The translations under genes were made by a program, and so were the position numbers. From Streptomyces iakyrus (GTDB lineage: Bacteria; Actinomycetota; Actinomycetes; Streptomycetales; Streptomycetaceae), in assembly GCF_000717055.1 (NCBI RefSeq), contig NZ_JNXI01000007.1, positions 62,001 through 126,000 on the forward strand: a DNA stretch of 64,000 nucleotides, in the 5' to 3' direction. This document shows, piece after piece, positions 7,575-15,114 of the stretch. Below the pieces are notes generated by a model, which saw only the letters and a program-made list of their open reading frames with translations, was not told the origin of the DNA and ran no database searches. Position 1 is the stretch's first letter, and every line of letters starts with the position of its first letter.

Positions 7575-9854
7575 TCAGCGGCGGGCGTCTCCGCCGTTGC
7601 CGCCATAGCCATAGCCCCCGTAGCCGTAGCCACCGGGGCCGTATCCGTAGCCGGGGTAGCCGTCTCCCGGGTTGCCGTACCGGCCGTCCGCGTCGCAGTA
7701 GTAGCCGTAGCGGTCGCAGGGTGATCCGGTGGCGGCGGGGCTGCTCGGCGCCGGCTTCGGGGCCGGGGAGGTCGCGGACGGCGTCGGCGAGGGCTCGGGC
7801 GTCTTCGACAGGGTGGGGGCCGGCGTGGGCGTGGGGCGCTGGGCCGGGACGGCCGCGTGCCAGTTGACGGCCTCCATCCGGAGGTCGGCCTTGGAGGTGT
7901 CGATCACCCAGCGCTGGGCCTCGTCGTCCGTCCGGGCCTTGAGGACCAGGGCCCCCGAGCCGTTGGTCGCGGCCGGGGCCAGGGCGAGGTCCTGGTCCCA
8001 GCGGGGTACGAGGGCGCCCTGGAGGGTGAAGTCGTAGCGGATGTTCTTCGGGTCCGGCCGGGACGCGCCCGCGCAGGGGGCCAGCCGCACCGAGTAGCCC
8101 AGCCGCGAGTCCAGGCACAGGTCGGGGGCGGCGCCGTTGCGCAGCAGTCCGTCGGTCTCGTAGGTCCACTGCTGGGCGGCGTCCGCGGAGCAGGTCGTGA
8201 GTCCGGCCTCGCCGTCCTCGACGGCCTTCTCGCCGTCGATGCCCACGCACAGGCCCGAGGCGACGTTGTGCAGCCGCCCGCGCAGGGCGCCCTTCGCGGC
8301 CTCGTCCGCCCCGGCCCAGGACGGGTCGGTGGTCGCCCCGCCCGCCTCGGAGTCGGGTGCTTGCCCGGAGGGCCGGTCGGTACCGGCCGGGGCGCCGTCG
8401 CCGCCGTTGCCGGTGGACCACAGGACCAGCGGCAGGACGACGAGGCCGCTGACCGTCAGGATGCCCGCGGTGAGGTTGCGCCGCCGGGCGGCACGGCGGG
8501 CCGTCCGGTGGGCGGATCTTCGCGCCGCGGTCCGGGGGCCCGGGATTGCGGAGACGGTGACGGACGGCGGTGCGGAGGGACCCTCGCCGGTCGTGCCCGG
8601 AGCGCGGTCCCTGTCGAGGGGTGTGCCCGCCGCCGCGGGAGGGGGCGGCACGGGCGCCGGGCCGCCCGGGTCGGTGAACGACTCCCCGACGGTGCCGGCG
8701 AGGGCGACCGGGTCCGGGAAGGCCCCGCGCCCCTCCCCGGTCGGCCCAGGGAAAGGCGCACGCTCGGCCCGGACGGGATCCGGAAAGAGCTCGCGCCGCT
8801 CACGGGCCGGCTCGGGGAAGGACTCACGTGCCGGCCGGACCGGGTCCGGAATGATCTCGTACGCCATCCCGGCCGGGTCGGGGAAGACCTCGCGCGCCAG
8901 GGCCACCGGGTCCGGGAACAGCTCACGTGCCGCGGCGGCCGGGGTCGCGGCGGCGGCCGAACCGGCCGCTCCCCCGGGCCGCCCCCGCTCCCTGGGACGC
9001 CCGCTCCCGGCGCCCTCCCCCGCCTCGTGCGCCCGGCTCTGCGCGTACGCCCGCCCGCCCCAGCCCAGCACCGCCTCCGAGAGGGCGGCGCCGAGGCCGT
9101 GGTTGAACTGGTCGAGCTGGTCGGCTGCGGCGTCGCAGTGCCCGCAGCCCTCGATATGCGCGCGTAGATCGGGGTCGAGGGCGAGGCCCCCGCGCCGGTA
9201 CGTCACGTCGAGCAGGCGCAGATAGCGCCGGCACTCCTCGTCGGGGGCGGTCTCGCGGTGCAGTTGGAGGCATTCCTCGCGCAGCCGGTCCCGGGCCCGG
9301 CCCAGTTCGACGCGCGCGCCCTCCTCGTCCAGGCCCAGCAATCCGGCCGGAGAGGTGAGGGGTTCGGCCTCGACCTCGACGTGCCACAGCAGGCAGCGGG
9401 CGGACTGGGGCAGGCGCTGGAAGGCCCCGGACAGCAGGCGCCGCCGCTGCGAGGGCAGCAGCCGGGCGGCGGGGCGCTCCCCCTCGCCGGTGCCGCTGAG
9501 CAGCTCCGGGTGGAGCATGCCGACTCTGTGGTCACCGGCCCACTCGGCCGCGATGCGCCGCACGGTGACGAGCAGGTGGGACCGCCATGCGGAGGTCGGG
9601 CCGTTCTGGCGGAGGGTTTCTCCGAAGAGCCGGGTGAAAGCGGCAGTGGTGAGGATTCCCGCGGAGCGCGGGCCGTCGGTGCACAGCCGGGCGTAGCCGA
9701 AGGCCGCCTCCCAGTGCCGGTCCAGCAGTTCGCCGACGGGGTGGAGTGCGGGCGTCGCCCCGGTCCACTTCCTGAGCTCCGCGCTCAGTTGCTCGTCCGT
9801 CGGGCCGAAGCCGCGGGCCGGGGCCGGGGAATTCGACGGGCCTGCGTCTTTCAA
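7575..9854 (-). CDS. Membrane-tethered sigma-like / zinc-finger / ricin-lectin fusion protein
   Basis: A 759-aa modular protein. Residues about 40-195 resemble ECF sigma regions 2 and 4 (RHWEAAFGYARL; LPQSARCLLWHVEVE and a helix-turn-helix-like LGLDEEGARVELGRARDRLREE). An anti-sigma-type zinc motif follows (C208, H233-x3-C237-x2-C240). A proline-rich section with degenerate FPDP repeats (311-399) leads to one transmembrane helix (about 460-480). Outside the membrane come a ricin-B-type lectin domain (about 527-650) and a Gly/Tyr-rich tail. TTG 9854 is preferred because GAGAGG lies 8 bases upstream; the ATG at 9893 has no such site. The role is unknown; the layout suggests a sugar-sensing membrane regulator. 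Confidence 0.75.
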   Translation of the reverse strand: MKDAGPSNSPAPARGFGPTDEQLSAELRKWTGATPALHPVGELLDRHWEAAFGYARLCTDGPRSAGILTTAAFTRLFGETLRQNGPTSAWRSHLLVTVRRIAAEWAGDHRVGMLHPELLSGTGEGERPAARLLPSQRRRLLSGAFQRLPQSARCLLWHVEVEAEPLTSPAGLLGLDEEGARVELGRARDRLREECLQLHRETAPDEECRRYLRLLDVTYRRGGLALDPDLRAHIEGCGHCDAAADQLDQFNHGLGAALSEAVLGWGGRAYAQSRAHEAGEGAGSGRPRERGRPGGAAGSAAAATPAAAARELFPDPVALAREVFPDPAGMAYEIIPDPVRPARESFPEPARERRELFPDPVRAERAPFPGPTGEGRGAFPDPVALAGTVGESFTDPGGPAPVPPPPAAAGTPLDRDRAPGTTGEGPSAPPSVTVSAIPGPRTAARRSAHRTARRAARRRNLTAGILTVSGLVVLPLVLWSTGNGGDGAPAGTDRPSGQAPDSEAGGATTDPSWAGADEAAKGALRGRLHNVASGLCVGIDGEKAVEDGEAGLTTCSADAAQQWTYETDGLLRNGAAPDLCLDSRLGYSVRLAPCAGASRPDPKNIRYDFTLQGALVPRWDQDLALAPAATNGSGALVLKARTDDEAQRWVIDTSKADLRMEAVNWHAAVPAQRPTPTPAPTLSKTPEPSPTPSATSPAPKPAPSSPAATGSPCDRYGYYCDADGRYGNPGDGYPGYGYGPGGYGYGGYGYGGNGGDARR
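8664..8924 (-). repeat. Degenerate FPDP repeat block in the lectin fusion gene
   Basis: Encodes about seven copies of a 12-14-residue unit with core (F/I)PDP followed by Val/Ala and Arg-Glu (ELFPDPVALARE, EVFPDPAGMAYE, EIIPDPVRPARE, ESFPEPARERRE, ELFPDPVRAERA and weaker copies). It lies between the zinc-finger module and the transmembrane helix, on the cytoplasmic side. Confidence 0.75.
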
Positions 9855-10242
9855 AGCTGCATTCCTCTCAAGGACATGCGGGATAAAGTCCATACCAAGG
9901 GGTATGCCGGCTCGTCGGCCTCGCGCATACGAAAGAAAGGCGTGATGTGGGCACGCCGACAGGGCACACCTTTGCACAGGTCAGCGACAGGGAACAAGGG
10001 ATCCGGCCGTTTCGTGCATTGCGTGCGCCGCCAGGGCCTTTTGACAAGATGTCAATCAGTGGAGCGAAAGGCATTTCCTTGGTGTCTGCCCCCTTTGGCG
10101 CCGTGCATTTGCCCGCCTCCGGAGGCCGTCCGGAAACCATTGAGCCACCGCCTGCACAGCAGCTCACACCGCCGGCCGCCTTCCCGGTCCCTGCCTTTCG
10201 CAGACGGTCCGGGAACCAATAGCGGTGCCCAGGTGGTGGTGC
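9855..10242. other. 388-bp gene-free region, less GC-rich than its surroundings
   Basis: No convincing coding frame. The sequence is visibly richer in A/T than neighbouring genes and should carry the promoter of the leftward lectin fusion gene. It contains the inverted repeat TTGACA-AGA-TGTCAA at 10041-10055, a good operator candidate. A 99-codon leftward frame spans much of it but has no ribosome site or recognisable domain. Confidence 0.6.
10041..10055. promoter_or_regulatory. Operator-like inverted repeat TTGACA-AGA-TGTCAA
   Basis: Perfect 6-bp arms separated by three bases, within the intergenic region between the AraC gene and the lectin fusion gene. One arm matches a -35 hexamer, so it may be a promoter element, a regulator site or both. 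Confidence 0.4.
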
Positions 10243-11208
10243 TCAGGCGGGCGGCTCGCCGTGCCTCGTGCGGTAGGCCCCGGGGGGTGCTCCGTAGCGC
10301 TCGCGAAAGGCGCGGTTGAAGTGGAACGGGCTGGCGAACCCCGAGGCCGCGGCGACGCGTTCCACCGGCAGGTCGGTGCTCTCCAGCAGCCGGGCGGCGT
10401 GCCGCAGCCGCGCCTCGCGCAGGGCCCGCATGGGCGACTGCCCGACCTGCCGGCTGAACAGATGGGCGAAGCGGGACGGCGACAGCGCGACGTCACCGGC
10501 GAGCGACCGGACGGTGTGCGGGGCGCCCGGGTCGGCGTCGATCAGCTCCCGGGCGCGGCGGATCCGTGCGTCGAGGCCGGGCCGGGGCTCCGTCGGCCGG
10601 GAACCGGCGGTGGTGAGGAGGACGATCTCCTCCAGTGCGCACAGGGCCAGTTCGCGGGCCACGCTGCCGTGCGCCACGGCGACCTGCCCGTCCGGTGGTG
10701 CCACGCCGGGCGGAGCCTCGGTGCCGGTCCAGCGGGCGTCGGCGTGCATCCGCCGGAACGCCGTCTCGACGCGGCCGTGCACACCGGCCGGGGCGGAGGT
10801 GACGACGTACATCCCGTCCCCGGCGTCGTACGGCCGCAGCAACGCGGCCCAGGACGGGCGGGCCTGGCAGTGCGCCCACCAGAACCGCCAGTGCCGGACG
10901 CCTTGCTCGACGGCGTAGCCGTGCGGGACGCCCGGGGCGAGGACGACCAGTGCGCCGGGCCCGGCCGAGGTCCGCGCACCGCCCTGCCACAGCCGCCCCC
11001 GGCCCGCGGTGGTCCAGGTGAAGAGCCAGCTCGCCGATCCGTACGGTCGGCTGACGCCGTAGCCGGGGCTCTGGTCGAAGTGGCCGAGCACCACCAGACC
11101 GGGCGGCGGGGCGGGATCGCCGGCGTCCCTGGAGCCGTCGGTGTCCCCGGAGCCGTCGGTGTCACCGTTCCCAGCAGCCGTGGGCAATCCGTCAGCACGC
11201 ACGGGCAT
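10243..11208 (-). CDS. AraC-family transcriptional regulator
   Basis: A 321-aa protein with a cupin-like AraC sensor domain (about 40-190, GHFDQSPGYGVSRPYGSASWLFTWT, APGVPHGY) and a C-terminal double helix-turn-helix (about 215-318, with VRSLAGDVALSPSRFAHLFSRQVGQSP and VAAASGFASPFHFNRAFRERYG). The N-terminal 30 residues are a low-complexity Gly/Asp/Thr stretch (GDTDGSGDTDGS), so the true start may be a little downstream. It diverges from the phytanoyl-CoA dioxygenase gene across 73 bp and is the obvious candidate regulator of it, as seen for many AraC/PhyH pairs. Confidence 0.85.
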   Translation of the reverse strand: MPVRADGLPTAAGNGDTDGSGDTDGSRDAGDPAPPPGLVVLGHFDQSPGYGVSRPYGSASWLFTWTTAGRGRLWQGGARTSAGPGALVVLAPGVPHGYAVEQGVRHWRFWWAHCQARPSWAALLRPYDAGDGMYVVTSAPAGVHGRVETAFRRMHADARWTGTEAPPGVAPPDGQVAVAHGSVARELALCALEEIVLLTTAGSRPTEPRPGLDARIRRARELIDADPGAPHTVRSLAGDVALSPSRFAHLFSRQVGQSPMRALREARLRHAARLLESTDLPVERVAAASGFASPFHFNRAFRERYGAPPGAYRTRHGEPPA

Positions 11209-11281
11209 CCTCCTGGGCGGCTGTGGGGCCTAGCGTTCCGTACCGACGGCACCTGACGACAGCTGACCGAGGAGTGCGTTC

Positions 11282-12124
11282 ATGACAGTCACGGGCAACA
11301 GCGCCGCCGGTGCTCCCATCCTGGACCCCGCCGGGCTCCGGCGATACCGGGAGGGCTTCGAGGAGGACGGTTTCACGGTGGTGCGCGGGCTCTTCGGGGC
11401 CGACGAGATCGAGCGGCTGTGCGGCGAGTTCGCGGCGCTGCGGGCGGCCGGTCCGGTGCCCGGGCACTTCGAGCCGCGCGCCGAGGAGGGGCCGGGCGCC
11501 GACCCGCTGCACGTCTGGCCGCGGGTCATGCACCCGCACGAGATCAACGGCCCGGCGCGTGAGGTCCTGCTGGACGCCCGGCTGCGGACGGTGCTGGAGG
11601 CGCTCCTCGGGGAGGAGGTGCTGGCCGCGCAGAGCATGTTCTACTTCAAGCCGCCGGGGGCCCGGGGACAGGCGCTGCACCAGGACAACTTCTACCTGCG
11701 GGTGGAGCCGGGCACGTGTGTGGCCGCGTGGGTGGCCTGCGATGTGATCGACCGGGAGAACGGCGGGCTGGAGGTCGTGCCGGGCACGCACCGCATGGAC
11801 CTGTTCTGCCCGGAGCAGGCAGACTCGGACGTGTCCTTCGCCCGGGAGTACGTTCCGCCGCCGCCGGGGCTGGCGCCGGTGCCGGTGGACATGGCGCCGG
11901 GGGACGTCCTGTTCTTCAACGGGAGCCTGGTGCACGGCTCACAGCCGAACCGGGCGGCCGAGCGGTTCCGCCGGTCCTTCATCGGGCACTACGTGGGGCG
12001 GTCGGCCGAGCGGATCGGACGGTTCTACCGGACGCTGGCGATGAACGGGACGAGGGTGGAACTGGCGGAGAGCGAGGGGGCGGGACCCTGCGGCACGGAG
12101 TTCGCGCCGCAGGGTCCCCACTGA
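11282..12124 (+). CDS. Phytanoyl-CoA dioxygenase family protein (Fe(II)/2-oxoglutarate oxygenase)
   Basis: A 280-aa member of the PhyH family, mononuclear Fe(II)/2-oxoglutarate-dependent hydroxylases. The metal triad is visible: H133-x-D135 (ALHQDNFYL) and H218 (SLVHGSQPN), with a downstream arginine (RFRRSFIGHY) for 2-oxoglutarate. The Pfam family spans from about residue 20 to 240. ATG 11282 follows the sequence GAGGAG at a usual distance. The native substrate is unknown. The last 13 codons encode a perfect hairpin, so the terminator overlaps the coding end. It diverges from the AraC regulator and converges on the aldo/keto reductase. Confidence 0.88.
   Translation: MTVTGNSAAGAPILDPAGLRRYREGFEEDGFTVVRGLFGADEIERLCGEFAALRAAGPVPGHFEPRAEEGPGADPLHVWPRVMHPHEINGPAREVLLDARLRTVLEALLGEEVLAAQSMFYFKPPGARGQALHQDNFYLRVEPGTCVAAWVACDVIDRENGGLEVVPGTHRMDLFCPEQADSDVSFAREYVPPPPGLAPVPVDMAPGDVLFFNGSLVHGSQPNRAAERFRRSFIGHYVGRSAERIGRFYRTLAMNGTRVELAESEGAGPCGTEFAPQGPH
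12082..12118. terminator. Perfect hairpin terminator inside the 3' end of the PhyH gene
   Basis: 13-bp perfect stem GGGACCCTGCGGC / GCCGCAGGGTCCC with an 11-base loop, ending 4 bases before the last base of the stop codon at 12122-12124. Placed between convergent genes, it can serve both directions, since the aldo/keto reductase stop is at 12141. Confidence 0.75.
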
Positions 12125-12140
12125 GCCGCGAGCCGTACGT

Positions 12141-13109
12141 TCAGTGCCCGGCGACGGGATGGGGACCGTAGGGGCGCTCCAGCTCCTCCAGTTCCTTGTC
12201 GCTGAGCTCGATCTCCACGGCGGCCACCGCGTCCTGAAGGTGCCCGGGCCGGGAGGCGCCGACGATCGGGGCGGTCACGGTGGGCTGGTGGAGGAGCCAG
12301 GCGAGGGCGATCCGGGCGCGTGGGACGCCCCGCTCCCCGGCGATGCGGGTGACCGCCTCGACGATGGCGCGGTCGCCCTCCTGGTACAGGCTGCTGCCGA
12401 AGGTGTCGGTGGCGCTGCGCTCGGTCGTGGCGTCCCAGTCCCGGGTGAGCCGGCCGCGGGCGAGCGGGCTCCAGGGCAGGACGCCCACGCCCTGGTCCGC
12501 GCACAGGGGGAGCATCTCGCGCTCCTCCTCGCGGTAGATCAGGTTGTAGTGGTTCTGCATCGTGACGAAGCCCGTCCAGCCGTTCAGCCGCGCGGTGTAC
12601 TGCATCTTGGAGAACTGCCAGGCGTACATCGAACTCGCCCCGATGTAGCGGACCTTGCCCGCCTTGACTACGTCGTGCAGGGCCTCCATCGTCTCCTCGA
12701 CCGGGGTGTGCGGGTCGAAGCGGTGGATCTGGTAGAGGTCGACGTAGTCGGTGCCGAGGCGGGTGAGGCTGTGGTCGAGCTCGGTCATGATCGCCTTGCG
12801 GGACAGTCCGCCGCCGTTCGGTCCGGGCCGCATCGGGTAGTACACCTTCGTCGCGAGCACGATCTCGTCGCGGCGCGCGAAGTCGCGCAGGGCCCGGCCG
12901 ACGATCTCCTCGCTGGTGCCGTCGGAGTACATGTTCGCCGTGTCGAAGAAGGTGACGCCCGCTTCGACCGCCTGCCGGATCAGCGGGCGCGAGGCCTCCT
13001 CGTCGAGGGTCCACTCGTGCGGGCCGCGGTCGGGCAGACCATAGGTCATGCACCCCAGACAGATCCGCGAGACGTCCAGGCCCGTCGAACCGAGCTTCAC
13101 GTACTGCAT
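12141..13109 (-). CDS. Aldo/keto reductase
   Basis: A 322-aa NADPH-dependent oxidoreductase of the AKR superfamily (potassium-channel beta-subunit/YghZ-like group). The catalytic tetrad is complete: D56, Y61 (FFDTANMYSDG), K88 (VLATKVY) and H129 (YQIHRFD). The C-terminal cofactor segment IVGASRPGHLQDAVAA is present. Length is normal. It is transcribed alone, towards the dioxygenase gene, with a 16-bp gap. The substrate cannot be predicted. Confidence 0.9.
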   Translation of the reverse strand: MQYVKLGSTGLDVSRICLGCMTYGLPDRGPHEWTLDEEASRPLIRQAVEAGVTFFDTANMYSDGTSEEIVGRALRDFARRDEIVLATKVYYPMRPGPNGGGLSRKAIMTELDHSLTRLGTDYVDLYQIHRFDPHTPVEETMEALHDVVKAGKVRYIGASSMYAWQFSKMQYTARLNGWTGFVTMQNHYNLIYREEEREMLPLCADQGVGVLPWSPLARGRLTRDWDATTERSATDTFGSSLYQEGDRAIVEAVTRIAGERGVPRARIALAWLLHQPTVTAPIVGASRPGHLQDAVAAVEIELSDKELEELERPYGPHPVAGH

Positions 13110-13229
13110 CGTTGCTGCTCCTGCCTTCGGAGGGATTCCACGGGGGAGCGTACGTGTTCGCGTGCACTCGAAGGCCAGGCCGTACGGGCTTCCTGACGGA
13201 CCGTCACCATTGCCGCCGGCGTCCGGCCG

Positions 13230-13766
13230 TCAGCCCCGTCCGACCAGGTCCAGGGCCCGATTCCACGCGAACTCCGGCCGGCCGCCGTCCTCCCCGGGTT
13301 CTCCCGCGTACGGCTCGCCGAACCGCACGCCCATCCCCCGCAGGCGTCCGACGCTGTCCCGGTAGGCGGGGTGGGCGGCCAGCGCGTCGGCCACGCACGG
13401 CAGGACGGCGATCGGCACCCCGAGCCCCGCGACCTCGCAGAGGGTGCCCAGGGCGAGGGTGTCGGCGATGCCGGCCGCCCACTTGTTGACGGTGTTGAAG
13501 GTGGCGGGCGCGACCACCACGGCGTCGGGCGCCGGAAAGGGGCGGGGTTCGCCTGGGGTTCGCCAGGCGGAGCGGATGGGGCGGCCCGTCTGCGCCTCGA
13601 CGGCGGCGGTGTCGAAGAAGCCGTTCATCGCGACGGGCGTCGCGATCACGCCCACCTCCCAGTCCTGTTCCTGAGCGGCGGTGATCAGCTTGCTGACGTC
13701 CGCGGCGACGCCTGCGGCGCAGACGACGACGTAGAGGAAGGGCGTGCGGGCGGCCTGTTCGGTCAT
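13230..13766 (-). CDS. Flavoprotein of the HFCD/phosphopantothenoylcysteine decarboxylase-like family
   Basis: 178 aa with the Rossmann-like flavoprotein pattern: FLYVVVCAAGVAADV at the N-terminus, VGVIATPVAM, DAVVVAPATFNTVNKWAAGIADTLALG and VPIAVLPCV. These correspond to the FMN-binding PASANT-like region of the HFCD family. It lacks the CoaB synthetase half, so it is not the bifunctional Coa enzyme. It lies 26 bp downstream of the DUF1348 gene on the same strand and may be co-transcribed with it. Confidence 0.8.
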   Translation of the reverse strand: MTEQAARTPFLYVVVCAAGVAADVSKLITAAQEQDWEVGVIATPVAMNGFFDTAAVEAQTGRPIRSAWRTPGEPRPFPAPDAVVVAPATFNTVNKWAAGIADTLALGTLCEVAGLGVPIAVLPCVADALAAHPAYRDSVGRLRGMGVRFGEPYAGEPGEDGGRPEFAWNRALDLVGRG

Positions 13767-13792
13767 CGGGAAACCCTAGCGACCGCCCGGAC

Positions 13793-14251
13793 TCACCGGA
13801 CCGGGAACGTGGCTCCGCGCTCCGACTCCGGCCGGGGGCCGTGGATCCGGCGCTCCTCCTCCTCGATCCGCACGTCGTTGATGCTCGCCTCGCGGCGGGT
13901 CATCAGGCCGTGCTCGTCGAACTCCCACAGTTCGTTGCCGTAGGAGCGCCACCACTGCCCGTCGGTGTCGCGGCACTCGTACTGGAAGCGGACGGCGATG
14001 CGGTTGCCGTCGAACGCCCACAGGTCCTTGCGCAGGGCGTACTCCCGCTCGCGTTCCCATTTGCGGGACAGGAACTCGGCGATCTCGGCGCGGCCGGTGA
14101 CGAAGGTGCCGCGGTTGCGCCAGACGGAGTCCGGCGAGTAGGCGAGGGAGACCTTGTGCGGGTCGCGGGTGTTCCAGGCGTCCTCGGCGGCCTGCACCTT
14201 CTGCGCGGCGGTCTCGCGGGTGAAGGGCGGCAGCGGCGGGCGGTCGGCCAT
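13793..14251 (-). CDS. DUF1348 / nuclear transport factor 2-like protein
   Basis: 152 aa of the SnoaL/NTF2-like fold, DUF1348 subgroup: [20 protein letters not shown], then [20 protein letters not shown] and a conserved [27 protein letters not shown]. Function is unestablished; many such proteins are small-molecule-binding or hydrolytic. It diverges from a TetR gene, and the 91-bp intergenic space holds two matching 16-bp palindromes, one of them 22 bp from its start, so the TetR protein very probably represses it. Confidence 0.85.
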   Translation of the reverse strand: MADRPPLPPFTRETAAQKVQAAEDAWNTRDPHKVSLAYSPDSVWRNRGTFVTGRAEIAEFLSRKWEREREYALRKDLWAFDGNRIAVRFQYECRDTDGQWWRSYGNELWEFDEHGLMTRREASINDVRIEEEERRIHGPRPESERGATFPVR

Positions 14252-14272
14252 GAATCCTCCCTGACAGCAGGG

Positions 14273-14288
14273 GAGAACGAGCGTTCTC
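14273..14288. promoter_or_regulatory. TetR operator site 1 (GAGAACGAGCGTTCTC)
   Basis: Near-perfect palindrome (GAGAACG-AG-CGTTCTC) immediately upstream of the DUF1348 start. It is the exact reverse complement of site 2, 35 bp away. Confidence 0.8.
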
Positions 14289-14307
14289 CACAGGGCTGCT
14301 ACCGTAG

Positions 14308-14323
14308 GAGAACGCTCGTTCTC
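14308..14323. promoter_or_regulatory. TetR operator site 2 (GAGAACGCTCGTTCTC)
   Basis: Second copy, inverted relative to site 1, lying 20 bp before the TetR start codon. Its position suggests autoregulation together with control of the divergent gene. Confidence 0.8.
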
Positions 14324-14342
14324 GCGTCAAGGAGGGTCGGGG

Positions 14343-14894
14343 ATGGACAGCGCAGTGGCCCGGGAGCGGGCGCTGGACGCCGCCGAGGAGCTGTTCTACG
14401 GACGGGGCGTGCAGGCCGTCGGCATGGACGACGTCCGCGGCACCTCCGGGGTCTCGCTCAAGCGGCTCTACCAGCTGTTCCCGGCGAAGGAGCAGCTGGT
14501 GGAGGCGTATCTGGAGCGGCGGGACGCACGCTGGCGCGGGGAGCTGGCCGCGTACGTCGAGCGCCGCGAGGAGCCGCGGGAGCGGATCCTGGCCGTGTTC
14601 GACTGGCTCGGGGGGTGGTTCGGCGAACCGGGTTTCCGTGGCTGCGCGTGGCTCAACGCGTACGGCGAGCTGGGGGCCACCTCGGCACGCGTGGCCGCCC
14701 GAGTGCGGACACACAAGAGGGCGTTCCGGGAGTACCTGGCCTCGCTCGTGGCGGCGGCGGGGCTGCCCGGCGCGCTGGCCGGGCAGCTGTTCCTGCTGGC
14801 CGAGGGGGCCATGGTCACAGCGGGTGTGACCGGGAGCGCCGAGCCCGCGGCCGAGGCGCGCGAGGCGGCCCGACGGCTCCTGGACACCGGGTGA
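14343..14894 (+). CDS. TetR-family transcriptional regulator
   Basis: 183 aa. The N-terminal helix-turn-helix is clear (ALDAAEELFYGRGVQAVGMDDVRGTSGVSLKRLYQLFPAKEQLVEAYL in outline, residues about 8-55), followed by an all-helical ligand domain with W/F-rich segments (VFDWLGGWFGEPGFRGCAWLNAY). The ATG has AAGGAGG 8 bases upstream. The two inverted palindromes in the divergent promoter region are the natural binding sites. The inducer is unknown. Confidence 0.9.
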   Translation: MDSAVARERALDAAEELFYGRGVQAVGMDDVRGTSGVSLKRLYQLFPAKEQLVEAYLERRDARWRGELAAYVERREEPRERILAVFDWLGGWFGEPGFRGCAWLNAYGELGATSARVAARVRTHKRAFREYLASLVAAAGLPGALAGQLFLLAEGAMVTAGVTGSAEPAAEAREAARRLLDTG

Positions 14895-14903
14895 GCTCCG
14901 CGG

Positions 14904-15101
14904 TCAGCCCACCGTCTCGGACACGGTGATGGCGCTGACCGGGCAGGCGCGGGCCGCCTCCCGCAACAGCGGGCTGCCGCTGCTCTCCCCGCCGGGCAGC
15001 AGCGCGCTGTAGCCGTCGTCATCCTGGGTGAACACGTCCGGGGCGGTCAGGGCGCACTGGCCCGCGCCGATGCAGACGTCCTTGTCGATGTCGATGTGCA
15101 T
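14904..15101 (-). CDS. Ferredoxin ([3Fe-4S] type, P450 partner)
   Basis: 65 aa, acidic, with the actinobacterial P450-ferredoxin signature: C10-x5-C16 (CIGAGQC) and a C-terminal ARACPVSAI. The second cysteine of a classical 4Fe cluster is replaced (Gly-Ala-Gly region), as in SuaB/SoyB-like [3Fe-4S] ferredoxins. It starts 13 bp after the stop of the P450 gene on the same strand, so it is co-transcribed and should donate electrons to that P450. Confidence 0.9.
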   Translation of the reverse strand: MHIDIDKDVCIGAGQCALTAPDVFTQDDDGYSALLPGGESSGSPLLREAARACPVSAITVSETVG

Positions 15102-15114
15102 GTGCGGAGGCCTC

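Noticed and set aside
9868..10167. 99-codon leftward frame in the gap before the lectin fusion gene
   Set aside because: No ribosome site, mixed composition and no recognisable domain; it lies over the expected promoter.
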